NCBI GenBank assembly: GCA_020310875.1
Contig: CM035422.1
Location: 56,940,406 to 57,004,405 of the forward strand
DNA length: 64,000 bases
From: Ceratopteris richardii
Lineage: Eukaryota > Streptophyta > Polypodiopsida > Polypodiales > Pteridaceae
Direction of reading: 5' to 3'
The first letter of the stretch is position 1. The number at the start of each line of letters is the position of its first letter. The notes beneath the pieces are model-generated. The model ran no database searches and was not told the origin of the DNA. It worked only from the letters and a program-made list of their open reading frames with translations. This document shows, piece after piece, positions 46,055-55,268 of the stretch. The position numbers and the translations under genes are program-made.

Positions 46055-47348
46055 CTTTACACCTACTTGCTGAATGGCTACTCTTTGTAGCATCTGTGCA
46101 CTTGCAGCTCATCGTGGTTGGATTGTACATCAGTTGGATATCAAAACAACATTTCTGAATGGTGACTTGCATGAAGAAGTGTATGTTTTTTAGCCTCGTG
46201 GCTTTGTGCAGAAAGGGCATGAGAACCAGGTGTGCAGGTTAAAGAAGGCATTATATGGTCTAAAGCAAGCACCACGTGGTTTGTATGAAAAGATACATGC
46301 CTATCTGATTGCAAATAATTTTGAGAACACCCCAATTGAAAGCACCTTATATGTTAAGCGTGCTAATGATGTACTTCTGATCATTGTGGTTTATGTTGAT
46401 GACATGCTGCTCACTGGTGCTCATGAGAGGCATATTGCTGATTTTAAGGCTGATTTGCATGCCTCATTTGAGATGTCTGATTTGGGGCATTTGCATCACT
46501 ATTTGGGCATTCATTTTATGCACATTGATGGTGGAATGGGTTTATGTCAAATGAAATATATTGACACATTATTGTAGCATTTTGGCCTTGAAGACTATAA
46601 ACCTATTGCCACTCCTATGGAAACAAGTTTAGGATTGAGTCTTCATGATGCTGGAGATGCATTTGATGCTGTTCTCCATCAGCAAGCTCTTGGATGCTTG
46701 ATTTACTTATGCATTACTTGGCCAGATATTCAGTTTGTTGTCTCACAAATGAGTAGGTTTATGCATTGCCTAGGTGTCAAACATTGGTAGGCGGTTAAGC
46801 ACATCTTCCGCTACTTGAGTGGTACCCGACTACTTGGGTTGTTTTATCCAAAGGGGAGATCACTACCACAAGATTTGCATGCTTTTTTTGACTCTGACTA
46901 GGCTGGTTGCTATGACACTCGTGTGTCCACTAGTGGTTTTTGCTTCATGCCTGGTAGCTCATGCATATCCTGGCTGAGTAAGAAGCAGCCTACTCTGGCC
47001 ACTTCTAGTTATGAGGATGAGTATAAGGCAACTTTCACAGCAATTGTTGAGTGTGTGTGGCTCAGAGACCTTATGGTTGATTTGGGTGTTGGTGAGTCTT
47101 TTGCCACCACCATCTTCACTGACACACAGAGTGCATTGGTAGTTGCAAGGAACCCTGTGTTCCATGCTCGCAGTGAGCACATTGAGGTGCATTATCCTTA
47201 TGTCAGGGAGAGGTTCTCTGCTGGAGAGATCAGCTTGACATATGTGCCCACGCAGGAGAACATTGCAGACCTTTGCACAAAGGCTCTGCCTTGGGGGAAG
47301 TTTGAAGCTTTTTGCAAAGCTTTGGGCTTACTTCCTTTTGTGGACTGA
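46055..47348 (+). pseudogene. Copia B chimera RT end and RNase H (B2-derived)
   Basis: Continues the RT interrupted at 40901: QLDIKTTFLNGDLHEEVY, CRLKKALYGLKQAPRG, catalytic YVDD near 46390-46405, then RNase H with SSYEDEYKA and VFHARSEHIEVHYPYVRERF to LLPFVD. Stops include TAG 46192 (CAG in young B), TAG 46575, TAG near 46787 and TAG near 46898. Non-functional. Confidence 0.87.
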
Positions 47349-47421
47349 TTTCCACATAGCTTGGCACTTCCTTATACATGACTGCCAGCTCCTTGTTCAC
47401 TGCATGACTCCTAAGGGGATT

Positions 47422-47649
47422 TGTTGTTATAGTTAGGTAGTGATGTGTGTGAACATTGTAGGACCATTGGGGTAGTTTTTTCCCTCTTTAGGATGTTTTT
47501 TCCCCAGCTTGTATATATGCCTATAGCCCTAATGGGTTACTTATCTTTGTATATGCTCTAGTAATACATTCAGTATTGTGTGTTGTGCTCCAAGCTTATT
47601 CTTCTTCCTTGTGTTGTTTGCGTGTTTTCGCAAACGTATAACTCCAATA
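47422..47649 (+). repeat. 3' LTR of Copia B chimera (B2-derived)
   Basis: 228 bp, starts TGTTGTTATAGTTAGG and ends CTCCAATA (end mutated from CCAACA). It is followed not by Copia half C but by the LTR of Copia half D in inverted orientation. Confidence 0.86.
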
Positions 47650-47841
47650 GAAAATCCTAATGTCCGCAAATGATGGAGCTGGCAAGAAAACAAATGTGTC
47701 ATTACTCTCAGTAGATAAATCTAGTAAAGCTCAATGAAGTATCCCTGACATATATTGGCATGAACACTATACATGTTAGAGAAATAGAAAAGTGATATGT
47801 GTCATCTTGGATCATCCCATGTTGAGCTTGATATCTCAACA
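47650..47841 (-). repeat. Truncated 3' LTR of Copia CD
   Basis: In the element's direction starts TGTTGAGATATCAAGC at 47841, directly after a purine tract GAGGCGGAG, and is cut at 47650 by the B LTR. No gene inside. Confidence 0.75.
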
Positions 47842-48454
47842 CTCCGCCTCAAGCTCAACATCATGTCCTGTAGTCCAAGCATCCTCCGAAACTTCTTTAG
47901 CTTCTCTGCTCCAAGTGATTTAGTGAAAATATTAGCAACGTGCTCATCCGTTCTCACATAGACAAGATCAATATCACCTGCTAATACCTTCTCTCTGATG
48001 AAGTGATAATGTACCTCAATATGCTTTGTTCTAGCATGAAAAATAGGATTCCATGCTAACTGTATGCTACTAAGATTATCACAATAGATGGTGATACGAT
48101 TTTGCACTTCCACACATAAATCTGCAAGTAGAATCTTTAGCCATGATGCCTCACATGCTTCCATTGTAGCACCTTTATACTTAGCCTATGTCAATTTTGA
48201 TGCCATCATCACCCTTCCTTGCATATAGTGAATGATCTGCATCACACATAGAAAACCCAATGGTGGTTAAGTAGCCATCAATCCTTGCATGCCAAGCAAT
48301 ATGGGCTTGTTTAAGCCCATATAAAGCCTTTTGCAACCTACAAACATATTTTGGGTGCTTTCAATATTCATATCCTTGTGGCTGGTCCATGTATACTTCT
48401 TCTTGTAACTCATCATGTAGGAAAGCATTCTTTACATCCATCTGATGCAAAGTT
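47842..48454 (-). pseudogene. Copia CD, second half (RT middle fragment and RNase H)
   Basis: In the element's direction: RT block [24 protein letters not shown] near 48445-48375, ALYGLKQA near 48320, then an internal deletion near 48205 that removes the YVDD region, then RNase H end with YKGATMEACEASWLK, IYCDNLSSIQLA, FHARTKHIEVHYHFIREK and TKSLGAEKLKKFR. The codon at its left end continues the one broken at 36933. It is therefore the rest of the Copia at 34655-36933, now inverted. Confidence 0.85.
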
Positions 48455-48684
48455 TATTGGAGTTAGATGTTTGCGGAAGCAAGCAAACAACAGAAGTAAG
48501 AAGAAGAAGCTTGGAGCACAACACACAATACTGAATGTATTGCCACTAGAATGTACAAAGATAAGTAACCAGTTAGGGAAACAGGCATATATATAAGCCA
48601 AGGGAAAAAACCTCCTAAAGAAGGAAAAAAGTGCCCCAGTGATCCTAGGGTGTTCACACACATCACTACCTAAATATATCAACA
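48455..48684 (-). repeat. 3' LTR of reciprocal Copia B chimera
   Basis: 230 bp; in the element's direction starts TGTTGATATATTTAGG at 48684 and ends CTCCAATA at 48455. A purine tract (48685-48697) precedes it. Confidence 0.9.
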
Positions 48685-48757
48685 AATCCCCCCTAGGAGT
48701 GATCCGGTGAACAAGAAGCTGGCACTCATGTATAAGGAAGTTCCAAGCTATGTGGAA

Positions 48758-49470
48758 TCAATCCACAAAAGAAAGTAAGTCCAAAGCTTTGCGGAAAGCT
48801 TCAAACTTCTCCCTAGGCAAAGCCTTCATGAAAAGGTTTGCAATGTTCTCCTGTGTGGGCACATATGCCAAGCTAATCTCCCCAGTAGAGAACCTCTCCC
48901 TGACATAAGGATAATGCACCTCAATGTGCTTAGTGTGAGCATGGAACACAGGGTTCTTCGCAAATTCTAATGCGCTCTGACTGTCAATGAAGATGGTGAT
49001 GGAAAAAGTCTGACCAACACCCAAATCAGCCATAAGGCGTCTGAGCCACACATACTCAATAGTCATTGTGAAAGCTGCCCTATGCTCACAACTGGAAGTG
49101 GCCATAGTAGGTTGCTTCTTGCTCAACCAAGATATACATGAGCTACCAAGCATGAAGCAAAAACCACTAGTGGACACACAAGTGTCACAGAAACCAGCCC
49201 AATCATTGTTAGAAAAAGCATGCAAATTTGGCAGTAGTGATCCCCCCTTGGGATAAAACAATCCAAGTAGTCGGGTACCACTCAAGTGGACAAAGATGCG
49301 CTTAACCGCCTGCCAATGCTTGACACCTGGGCAATGCATAAACCTACTCATCTGTGAGACAACAAACTGAATATTTGGCCGAGTAATGCATAAGTAAATC
49401 AAGCATCCAACAACCTGCTGATAGAGAACAACATCAAATGCATCTCCAGCATCATGAAGACTCTATCGTA
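48758..49470 (-). pseudogene. Reciprocal B chimera RNase H
   Basis: RNase H end of pol: IYLCITRPNIQFVVSQMSRFMHCPG, FSNNDWAG (young B has FSDSDWAG, so the first catalytic Asp is lost), SSCEHRAAF and VFHAHTKHIEVHYPYVRERF to LLSFVD. The frame is broken near 49403-49470 relative to the RT part. Confidence 0.86.
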
Positions 49471-49895
49471 GACCTGTCTCCATAGGAGTGGCAATGGGCT
49501 TACAATCTTCTAGACCAAAATGCTGCAATAATGTGTCAATATAATTTTTTTGGCATAAATCCATTCCACTATCAACTTGCATAAACTGAATGCCCAAATA
49601 GTGATGTAAATGCCCCAAATCAGGCATCTCAAATGAGGCATGCAAATCAGCCTTAAAATCAGCAATATGCATGTCATGAGGACCAGTGAGCAGCATGTCA
49701 TCAACATATACCACAATGTCTAGAAGCACATCATTAGCACACTTAACATACAAGGTGCTTTCAGTTGGGCTATTCTCAAAACCATGTGTAATTAGATAGG
49801 CATGTATCTTTTCATACCAAGCACGTGGTGCTTGCTTTAAACCATATAATGCCTTCTTTAACCTGCACACCTGGTTTTCATGCCCTTAGGTGAGG
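49463..49895 (-). pseudogene. Reciprocal B chimera RT second half
   Basis: From CRLKKALYGLKQAPRAWYEK to CKPIATPMETGLR, with catalytic YVDD near 49698-49710. Upstream, a deletion near 49890 joins the YDTLLPHL linker directly to the GHENQVCRL block, so the first third of RT is missing. Confidence 0.86.
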
Positions 49896-50802
49896 CAGCA
49901 AAGTATCATACATGTCTTCGGATCTAATAGATGTCTCCTTAGTACATGAAAGCAATGGATGAATAACATCTTCTACAAAAACAACATCACGGCTAACCAG
50001 AATGCGTTTAGTTTGTGGATGATACAGGTGATAGCATTTACTTTCATAACTGTGCCCAGCAAAAATACATTTTACTACTTTATCATCCAATTTCTATGAT
50101 GTTGTTCAGGCACTAATGCGTAGCTATGAACAAGCTGCAACTTTTTAGTAGCCCGAATTGAACCATCTTTTGGAAATGAGGAACGCTTCATTTTGCCCAA
50201 AATATAGCCTTCACATACATGTTTATCGGGTGCCTCAAGTTTGGGCAAAGAGGACACCGTTTCAGATTTTTGTAGGCGTAGCAAACTAGCAAAGTTCAGA
50301 TGACCATTGTACATCTATCATCAACAAATTTCACGACCAAGCCAATCTTGGCTAATGTAGAAACTGATCACATATTCTTCTTGATCCCTTGAATAAATAA
50401 AGCATCTGACAAAGGGAAAGAAATACCATCAATAGAAGTCAGAATGATCTTACCAACTCCCATGACAGGATAAGAGGAGTTGTGGGCGTATGTGACAGTA
50501 TTCCCTATAGGGGCAGGCTCGAGTGAAGAGAAGAAATTGCGCTGCGAGGTTATATTTTTGGTCACCCCACTATCAAAGTACCAAACATCTGAGTCTACTG
50601 CAGACATGCACTACTCATGAGAAGATGGGTCAAAACAAAAAATAGTAGTAAATGCCCATCCTTCATCCCACACAAGGTTAGCAAACTCTGTTTTTGGAGT
50701 AGAGGCCTCTACAACAACCATTCCATCCTCTTTCTTCTTTGCCTCTTTTGCAGCAAGTTTAGGACAGTTCTTTATGATATGATCATTTCCTTTATAGTAC
50801 TT
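49896..50802 (-). pseudogene. Reciprocal B chimera gag end, protease and integrase remnant
   Basis: Gag end with KGNDHIIKNCPK near 50760-50800, protease YFDSGVTKN near 50565-50585, GAG-pre-integrase GHLNFASLLRLQKS near 50275-50310, CEGYILGK (zinc Cys changed to Tyr), QLVHS, then directly YALVPEQH at 50105-50125: the integrase catalytic core is missing. Stops and shifts are present. Cut at 50802 by Gypsy F; TACTT (50798-50802) is its candidate target flank. Confidence 0.85.
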
Positions 50803-51507
50803 TGTAGCTCAGTGATGAGTAGCACCTCCTTTAATGTCAATCCGAGAAGACGTGAGGATGGTATGATGACCTCGAGCAAGTGAAGGTGCAAGTGCGTGAG
50901 TGCGAAGCACGCTAACATGCACACACATACACACACACGCGCACACAAGGCAAGACAAAGAGAGTGAGAAGCAATGGAGTTCTTTAGATTACTTTCAAAA
51001 TGCTCATAAAATTTCAAATCAATTACAAGCTATCCCAAAAATGAGCTCTCTAGCTCTATTTATAGTTTTTGACTAGGTTTTGGCCGTGTCCGGCCTAGTT
51101 AAAAATTAGGTTCTAGGTCCCATTTGAAGGCTCAATTGGAGTCTAAAAATTATGAAAACTGGTAGGTAGCTACTTCTAATGCTCCTCAAGTTCAAGGACT
51201 CCTTAGCTTGCAAAAAATGGAGCTACAAAAATATGAAATGGTATTTACAATGGCTTTTAGTGATGAAAATCACTATTTTTGTAGGGATTTTCTCTAACAA
51301 TTTGACATACACATCTTCAAGCTCCCTACTTGCTCCTTCTCCTTATGTGTCCACCTCTTTGATATGCTTTAGCTTCTTGAAAAAATAATGACCTACTTGC
51401 CCGATCTTCTTTGACTACTCTGTCTGCTTGTACCTTCTCTTCGCTCTGACTCCCTTCGTAAGCTTCCTTGTCTTGTTAGTCCTTCAGTTCCTTGACTACT
51501 GCTAACA
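50803..51507 (-). repeat. 3' LTR of Gypsy F (705 bp)
   Basis: Starts (minus) TGTTAGCAGTAGTC at 51507 and ends GAGCTACA at 50803; same length as the E1 LTR. TATA box TATAAATAG at 51056-51064. TG-rich tract near 50905-50945. Confidence 0.9.
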
Positions 51508-51517
51508 CCCCCCCCTC
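51508..51517 (-). other. Polypurine tract of Gypsy F
   Basis: GAGGGGGGGG on the minus strand directly before the LTR. Confidence 0.82.
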
Positions 51518-52036
51518 AAAGTGTCTGTCGTCTCTGACAGACCCTTGTTGAGTGGGTCGTTGGACATAGTACTCCACAACGTATGTGGCTAAATGATGTT
51601 CTGCAATTCTCAACCCTTTGGCCAAGTCAATGAGTAGAGCATCCCAATCTACAGGCCCAGGAACCTCTGGATGTGGTATACGTAGCTTTTCTGAATGGAG
51701 AGCTTGTTCCACGGCAAATAACTGTAATAAATGAGATGGTCTGGGAATGAATATCTCTGAATGATATTCCCAGAACCCCGTGATAAACATTTCTTCAAAC
51801 GTCTGTTTGAAGCAAGAAGGTAGATACTTTATACGGGCATGCCAGGCATAGACGACGTTAATGGAGGGCGTGGTGCTCATGTCATAGAAAAGGCCCTGAT
51901 TCCCTTCATTAAATCCAATAGCCGAAAGATGAGGTTCTTTGATGTTCTTAAATGTCCTGAATGTAATGAGCATGAGCTCAAAAATTTTTAGGCAGATCTG
52001 TGCCATAACATATGGGACATTCTTGAACCGGACTGC
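51518..52036 (-). CDS. F extra ORF, C-terminal part after conserved TAG
   Basis: In frame with the upstream part apart from the TAG at 52037-52039. Reads VRFKNVP, MAQICLKIFELML, GFNEGNQ, YAWHARIKYLPSCFKQTFEEMF, FWEYHSEIFIPRPSHLLQLF and QRPTQQGSVRDDR, then runs into the LTR. Nearly the same protein as E1 20721-21240; both are open over this part. Function unknown. Confidence 0.6.
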
Positions 52037-53261
52037 CTAGTGTCGGATGGTTGAAATCATGTAGTTGACTGTGGGTTGGCCATTAGGAGGTGCTAGGTAC
52101 ACATAATTTAACAACTTTTCACATCCTTTAACCGTCAAAACTATTTCTGTGTACTCTGGCCAAGACCTTCTTCGAAAGACAGGGCAGTAGCAGGGATTAT
52201 ACTTGATATATAGAGGCATGTTATTCCATGTGCGATTCATCTCAGGGTAGGTTTCTAGCAGGCGGATCCTCCAAGTAGGTTGATGTATATTCCCTTGCTT
52301 GGCACTTGTAGGGATATCATCCAGTGCAAACTGTGTCGCCGAGGTTGGTTCTTTTGTTGTGCGTTGCTTGATTTCAGCATTGTAATCTGCCATTAATACA
52401 CAGAATGGAACATACAGATCATCAGACGTGCCAATCCACCTACGATGGGAGAGGTTTCTAAAGTAATCTGATTTTATGACGACTTCTTCCAGTCGTGACA
52501 TAGATGCTATTTGAACTGCAACTCTCTCATCATGGGTTGGAGCAACCTTTTCCAACCTTTGCATCCATTCAGGCGCTTCGATCTCAATCGTGTCCATTCC
52601 TTCTTCTGTTTGCTTACCTCCGGGTGTTGGCATGGGAACGTATGGGTCTTCAAAGATCTCCTCCACTTGAATTGGCACTAAGTCTTCAGGTTCTGGTTCC
52701 ACCAGGGGAAAGGGTTGACGCTCGTATTGTAGAACTCTATTTCGTAGTTCTTCTAATTCTGCTCTGAGTTTTGCGACTTCTTCAGATGTGTCGGCTTCAG
52801 TTGTGACTTTGCTTGGTGACTCCTGCTGGGTTGCCAGTTGCTTTAATAAGTCATCTCTTTCTCTTTCTAATGCTGCGTGGGCTTCCAGGAGGTCGGCATG
52901 GGTTTACAAGATGATTTGCATATTTCCAGATGGGATAGCCTTGAATTTCTCTGGGTCGATTTCCTGTGATGAACCCTCCATTGTTGCTTCCAAGTTTTCT
53001 TCGTTCTGTCTCTGTAGTCGCTTATTTTCCTCGAGTGCTGTAGACATGTGTTTCCATAATAGGGCCAGGTTGCATCGAAGCTTGAGGTTTTCTGTTATCT
53101 GGGAGTGTAGCAGCTCATCAAGTTGTTGTTTTTCTTCCGCATCTGACTGGGGTGGATTGGCCACTAACTGCTCATGTTGTTCCTGTAAAGTGACATACTA
53201 TTGTTGTAGTAGCCGCTTTTCCCTCTCTAAGTCAATGAGTCGTCCTTGTAATGTTTCATGG
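52037..53261 (-). pseudogene. F extra ORF, coiled-coil and conserved globular part
   Basis: One frame with stops TAG 53198-53200 and TAA 52904-52906 (E1 has Glu at the second). The N-terminal side (53261-52960) is a Gln/Glu/Leu-rich coiled coil (LQGRLIDLEREKRLLQQ, LQEQHEQL). From LEATMEGSSQEIDPEKFKAIPS onward it parallels E1, through LEAHAALERERDDLLKQL, FEDPYVPMPTPGGKQ, EAPEWMQRLEKV, YNAEIKQ, TWRIRLLETYPEM and CEKLLNYVYLAPP to YMISTIRH and TAG. The coiled-coil half is not the same as the Pro/Thr-rich region E1 has there, so the N-terminal half varies between copies. Confidence 0.65.
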
Positions 53262-53870
53262 TGTAGCTCAAGCGTAAGCACCACCTCCTTTACTTGTCAA
53301 TCCGCGGAGACGTGAGGACCGGTATGAAGACCACGAGCAAGTGAAGGCACAAGTGCGTGAGTGAAAGCACACAAACATGCACACACATACACACACACGC
53401 ACACAAAGTAAGATCAAAGAGAGGAACAATGGAAAGCTTAGATTGCAAAAGAGTTCTCTTACAAAAGTTCTATTCTCTAACAAGCTAACCTCAAAAATGA
53501 GCTCTCTAGCTCTTTTTATAGTTTTTTGACTAGTTTTGGCCCTGTTCAGACCTAGTGTCCGGCCTAGTTAAAAATTAGGTTCCAGGGCTTATTTGAGGGC
53601 TCAAACGAAGTCTAAAAATTATGAAAATTGGTACGATGGTACTTCTAATACTCCTCAAGCTTGAGGACTCCTCGGCTTGAACAAAATGGAGTTACTAAAA
53701 ATAGATAATGGTATTTACAATGGTTTCTAGTGATGAAAATCACTATTTTTGTAGGGGATTCTTCTGAAAATTTGACATACACTTCTTGGAGCTCCCTACT
53801 TGCTCCCTTTCCTCGTGTGTCCACCTTTTGATGTGCTTCCATGCTTTGTCCTTGACTTTGAGCTTCAACA
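53262..53870 (-). repeat. 3' LTR of Gypsy G (609 bp)
   Basis: Starts (minus) TGTTGAAGCTCAAAG at 53870 and ends GCTTGAGCTACA at 53262. TATA box TATAAAAAG at 53512-53520. Related to but distinct from the E1/F LTRs. Confidence 0.9.
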
Positions 53871-53885
53871 CTCCCCCCCCTCTCG
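53871..53885 (-). other. Polypurine tract of Gypsy G
   Basis: CGAGAGGGGGGGGAG on the minus strand, directly before the LTR. Confidence 0.85.
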
Positions 53886-54186
53886 AGTCTGTCGTCCCTG
53901 ACAGACCCTTGTTGGAAGGGCTGTTCTGTGTAGTGCTTTGAGAGGTGGTGTCCATCCGTTGTATGAGCTGGTTCCTTGGATTCCAGCAAGAATGTGTCGT
54001 TGTGAGCTTTCAAAACTGCAAGTTGCTCGGAAGAGGTTGTTAAGAGTGATTTGGAGCAACTACTGGCTTCAATTTGCTTCCGAGATATGGATGTTGTTCC
54101 CATGATGTCTGCTAGCTCTTTTAAAGATGACGTTGAGAGCATTCATGCCAACTACTCATAACCCATAATGAATGATGGGTAAGTGT

Positions 54187-54300
54187 GTTCGTGCCTGGGT
54201 TGAAAAAAGTATGTGCCTTGTGCACGGCCTTGTAATGTAGCCCTACGCATGCTTACTTGGAAAATGCATTGGAAGAAGTATGGTGCAAAAATTGCGGGTC
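54187..54300 (+). repeat. Direct repeat copy 1 in G 3' region
   Basis: Shares GCACGGCC-TGTAATGT-GCCCTA, CATACTT/GCTTACTTGG, AAATGCAT and TGGTGCAAAA with 55119-55230 in the same order. Imperfect, about 930 bp apart. Confidence 0.65.
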
Positions 54301-55019
54301 TTGAGCTAAGTGCTCAAGGGTATGCTGACGAAGAGGTTTCCTAAACTATCATGGTTATGGTGTTTCCAGAGTAAAGATACTTACCATGGCGAAGGTTGAT
54401 GGATGTTTGCCTCTTCGTGTTGTACACTCGGCCTTTGGGATGGAACCTTGTTGATGAATGTCCATGTTGATTGTCCACTGATGAGATCTTTTGAGTGGTG
54501 GATCTCCTCTCCTCTTTTCAAAGCAACATTTGTCACTAACAATGTGCATTTCTGAGCTTGGGCTCATGCACGTTCACTTCCCTATATTGACACTCAGAGG
54601 AATATTGGACACGTGCCGGTTTCTAAGAGATTACCATGCTGATTGACATAGACCATTCACCAGTGCTACTGTTCCATACTGGTTCAGGAAATACTGAGAA
54701 TTGAATTGCTTTATATTCCTTGGCGAGCAACATCGGGTAACTACACCAAGCTGAGTTTCACATATGCTCTTTAGCTCACCATATGCAGGAGTCTTCTCCT
54801 CCAGAACTACCTTTTGCAGATATCTCCTTGGATGCTTTGGTACATGAAGTAGTTAAGCATCACTCAAGTTGCGGACCTTCAAGCTCTTCATTCCTGCCAT
54901 GGTAAGAGAAAATCATAGTTGTAGATGCCATGTTCATGCCAAATGCTTGTCCTCTACCGGATAAGGCAGCAATAATCTCACTGCTGGCCGAGACACACTG
55001 GGAACAAGCTCTCTCCCAC

Positions 55020-55044
55020 TTTTTTTTTTTTTTTTTTTTTTTTT
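55020..55044 (+). repeat. Poly-T run of 25 (poly-A on the element strand)
   Basis: Uninterrupted T at 55020-55044. Could be a slippage tract or the tail of a retrocopied RNA; no target duplication was seen. Confidence 0.8.
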
Positions 55045-55118
55045 GAGGAACAGGATATCACAAAACAAGAACACAAAAGTTAGTATCAATAGAAATGTTC
55101 GACATATGTCACTGTGCT

Positions 55119-55230
55119 CTTGTGCATGGGATTCTCAAGTGTGTCTATGCACGGCCGTGTAATGTGGCCCTATATTAATGCATACTTTGGAAATGCATGA
55201 CCTAAATGGTGCAAAAGACAGGGTTGTGCA
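55119..55230 (+). repeat. Direct repeat copy 2 in G 3' region
   Basis: Partner of 54187-54300. Lies just outside the stop codon of the gag-pol frame. Confidence 0.65.
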
Positions 55231-55268
55231 AGGAGCACATGGTTGTTGCTCGTTCGAGGCTTTCGATG

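Larger units (their letters stand above)
36934..47649 (+). mobile_element. Copia B chimera (B1 5' part joined to B2 3' part)
   Basis: A short-LTR Copia, old and broken. Parts: 5' LTR in two pieces (36934-36947 and 37921-38084, split by a solo family-A LTR); a deletion joining LTR to gag at about 38084; gag end, protease, integrase and RT start (38085-40901); the young B insertion (40902-46054); RT end and RNase H (46055-47348); 3' LTR (47422-47649). Its two flanks belong to different places and it carries a 495-bp duplication at 39141-39636/39636-40130. Together these indicate that it is the product of recombination between two B copies. Confidence 0.85.
48455..50802 (-). mobile_element. Copia B chimera, reciprocal product (B2 5' part joined to B1 3' part)
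   Basis: Minus-strand B element with a 230-bp 3' LTR at 48455-48684. It lacks exactly the integrase region that the chimera at 36934-47649 has twice; the junction is at 50119-50126. A second deletion near 49890 removes the start of RT. The right end is cut in gag by Gypsy F. Flank AAGTT at 48450-48454. Confidence 0.85.
50803..53261 (-). mobile_element. Gypsy element F, 3' part
   Basis: 3' LTR (50803-51507), polypurine tract and about 1.75 kb of extra ORF. Gypsy G is inserted at 53262 in the same orientation and hides the rest. LTR and extra ORF closely match E1. Confidence 0.88.
53886..55268 (-). other. G region between pol and polypurine tract, no long ORF
   Basis: About 1.4 kb. Next to the polypurine tract is a short open stretch (54142-53886) ending QQGSVRDDRLERGG, which matches the last residues of the E1/F extra ORF; the rest of that ORF is absent. 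The region also holds a 25-base poly-T (55020-55044) and an imperfect direct repeat of about 110 bp (54187-54300 and 55119-55230). No protein is supported. Confidence 0.7.

Noticed and set aside
36934-47649. The chimera read as a single Copia insertion with a lost target duplication
   Set aside because: The flanks belong to opposite halves of one host Copia, and AACTT is found next to the other B copy, so an inversion explains the mismatch better.
55020-55044. SINE or processed pseudogene tail
   Set aside because: Poly-A on the element strand, but no body with polymerase III boxes and no target duplication was recognised.
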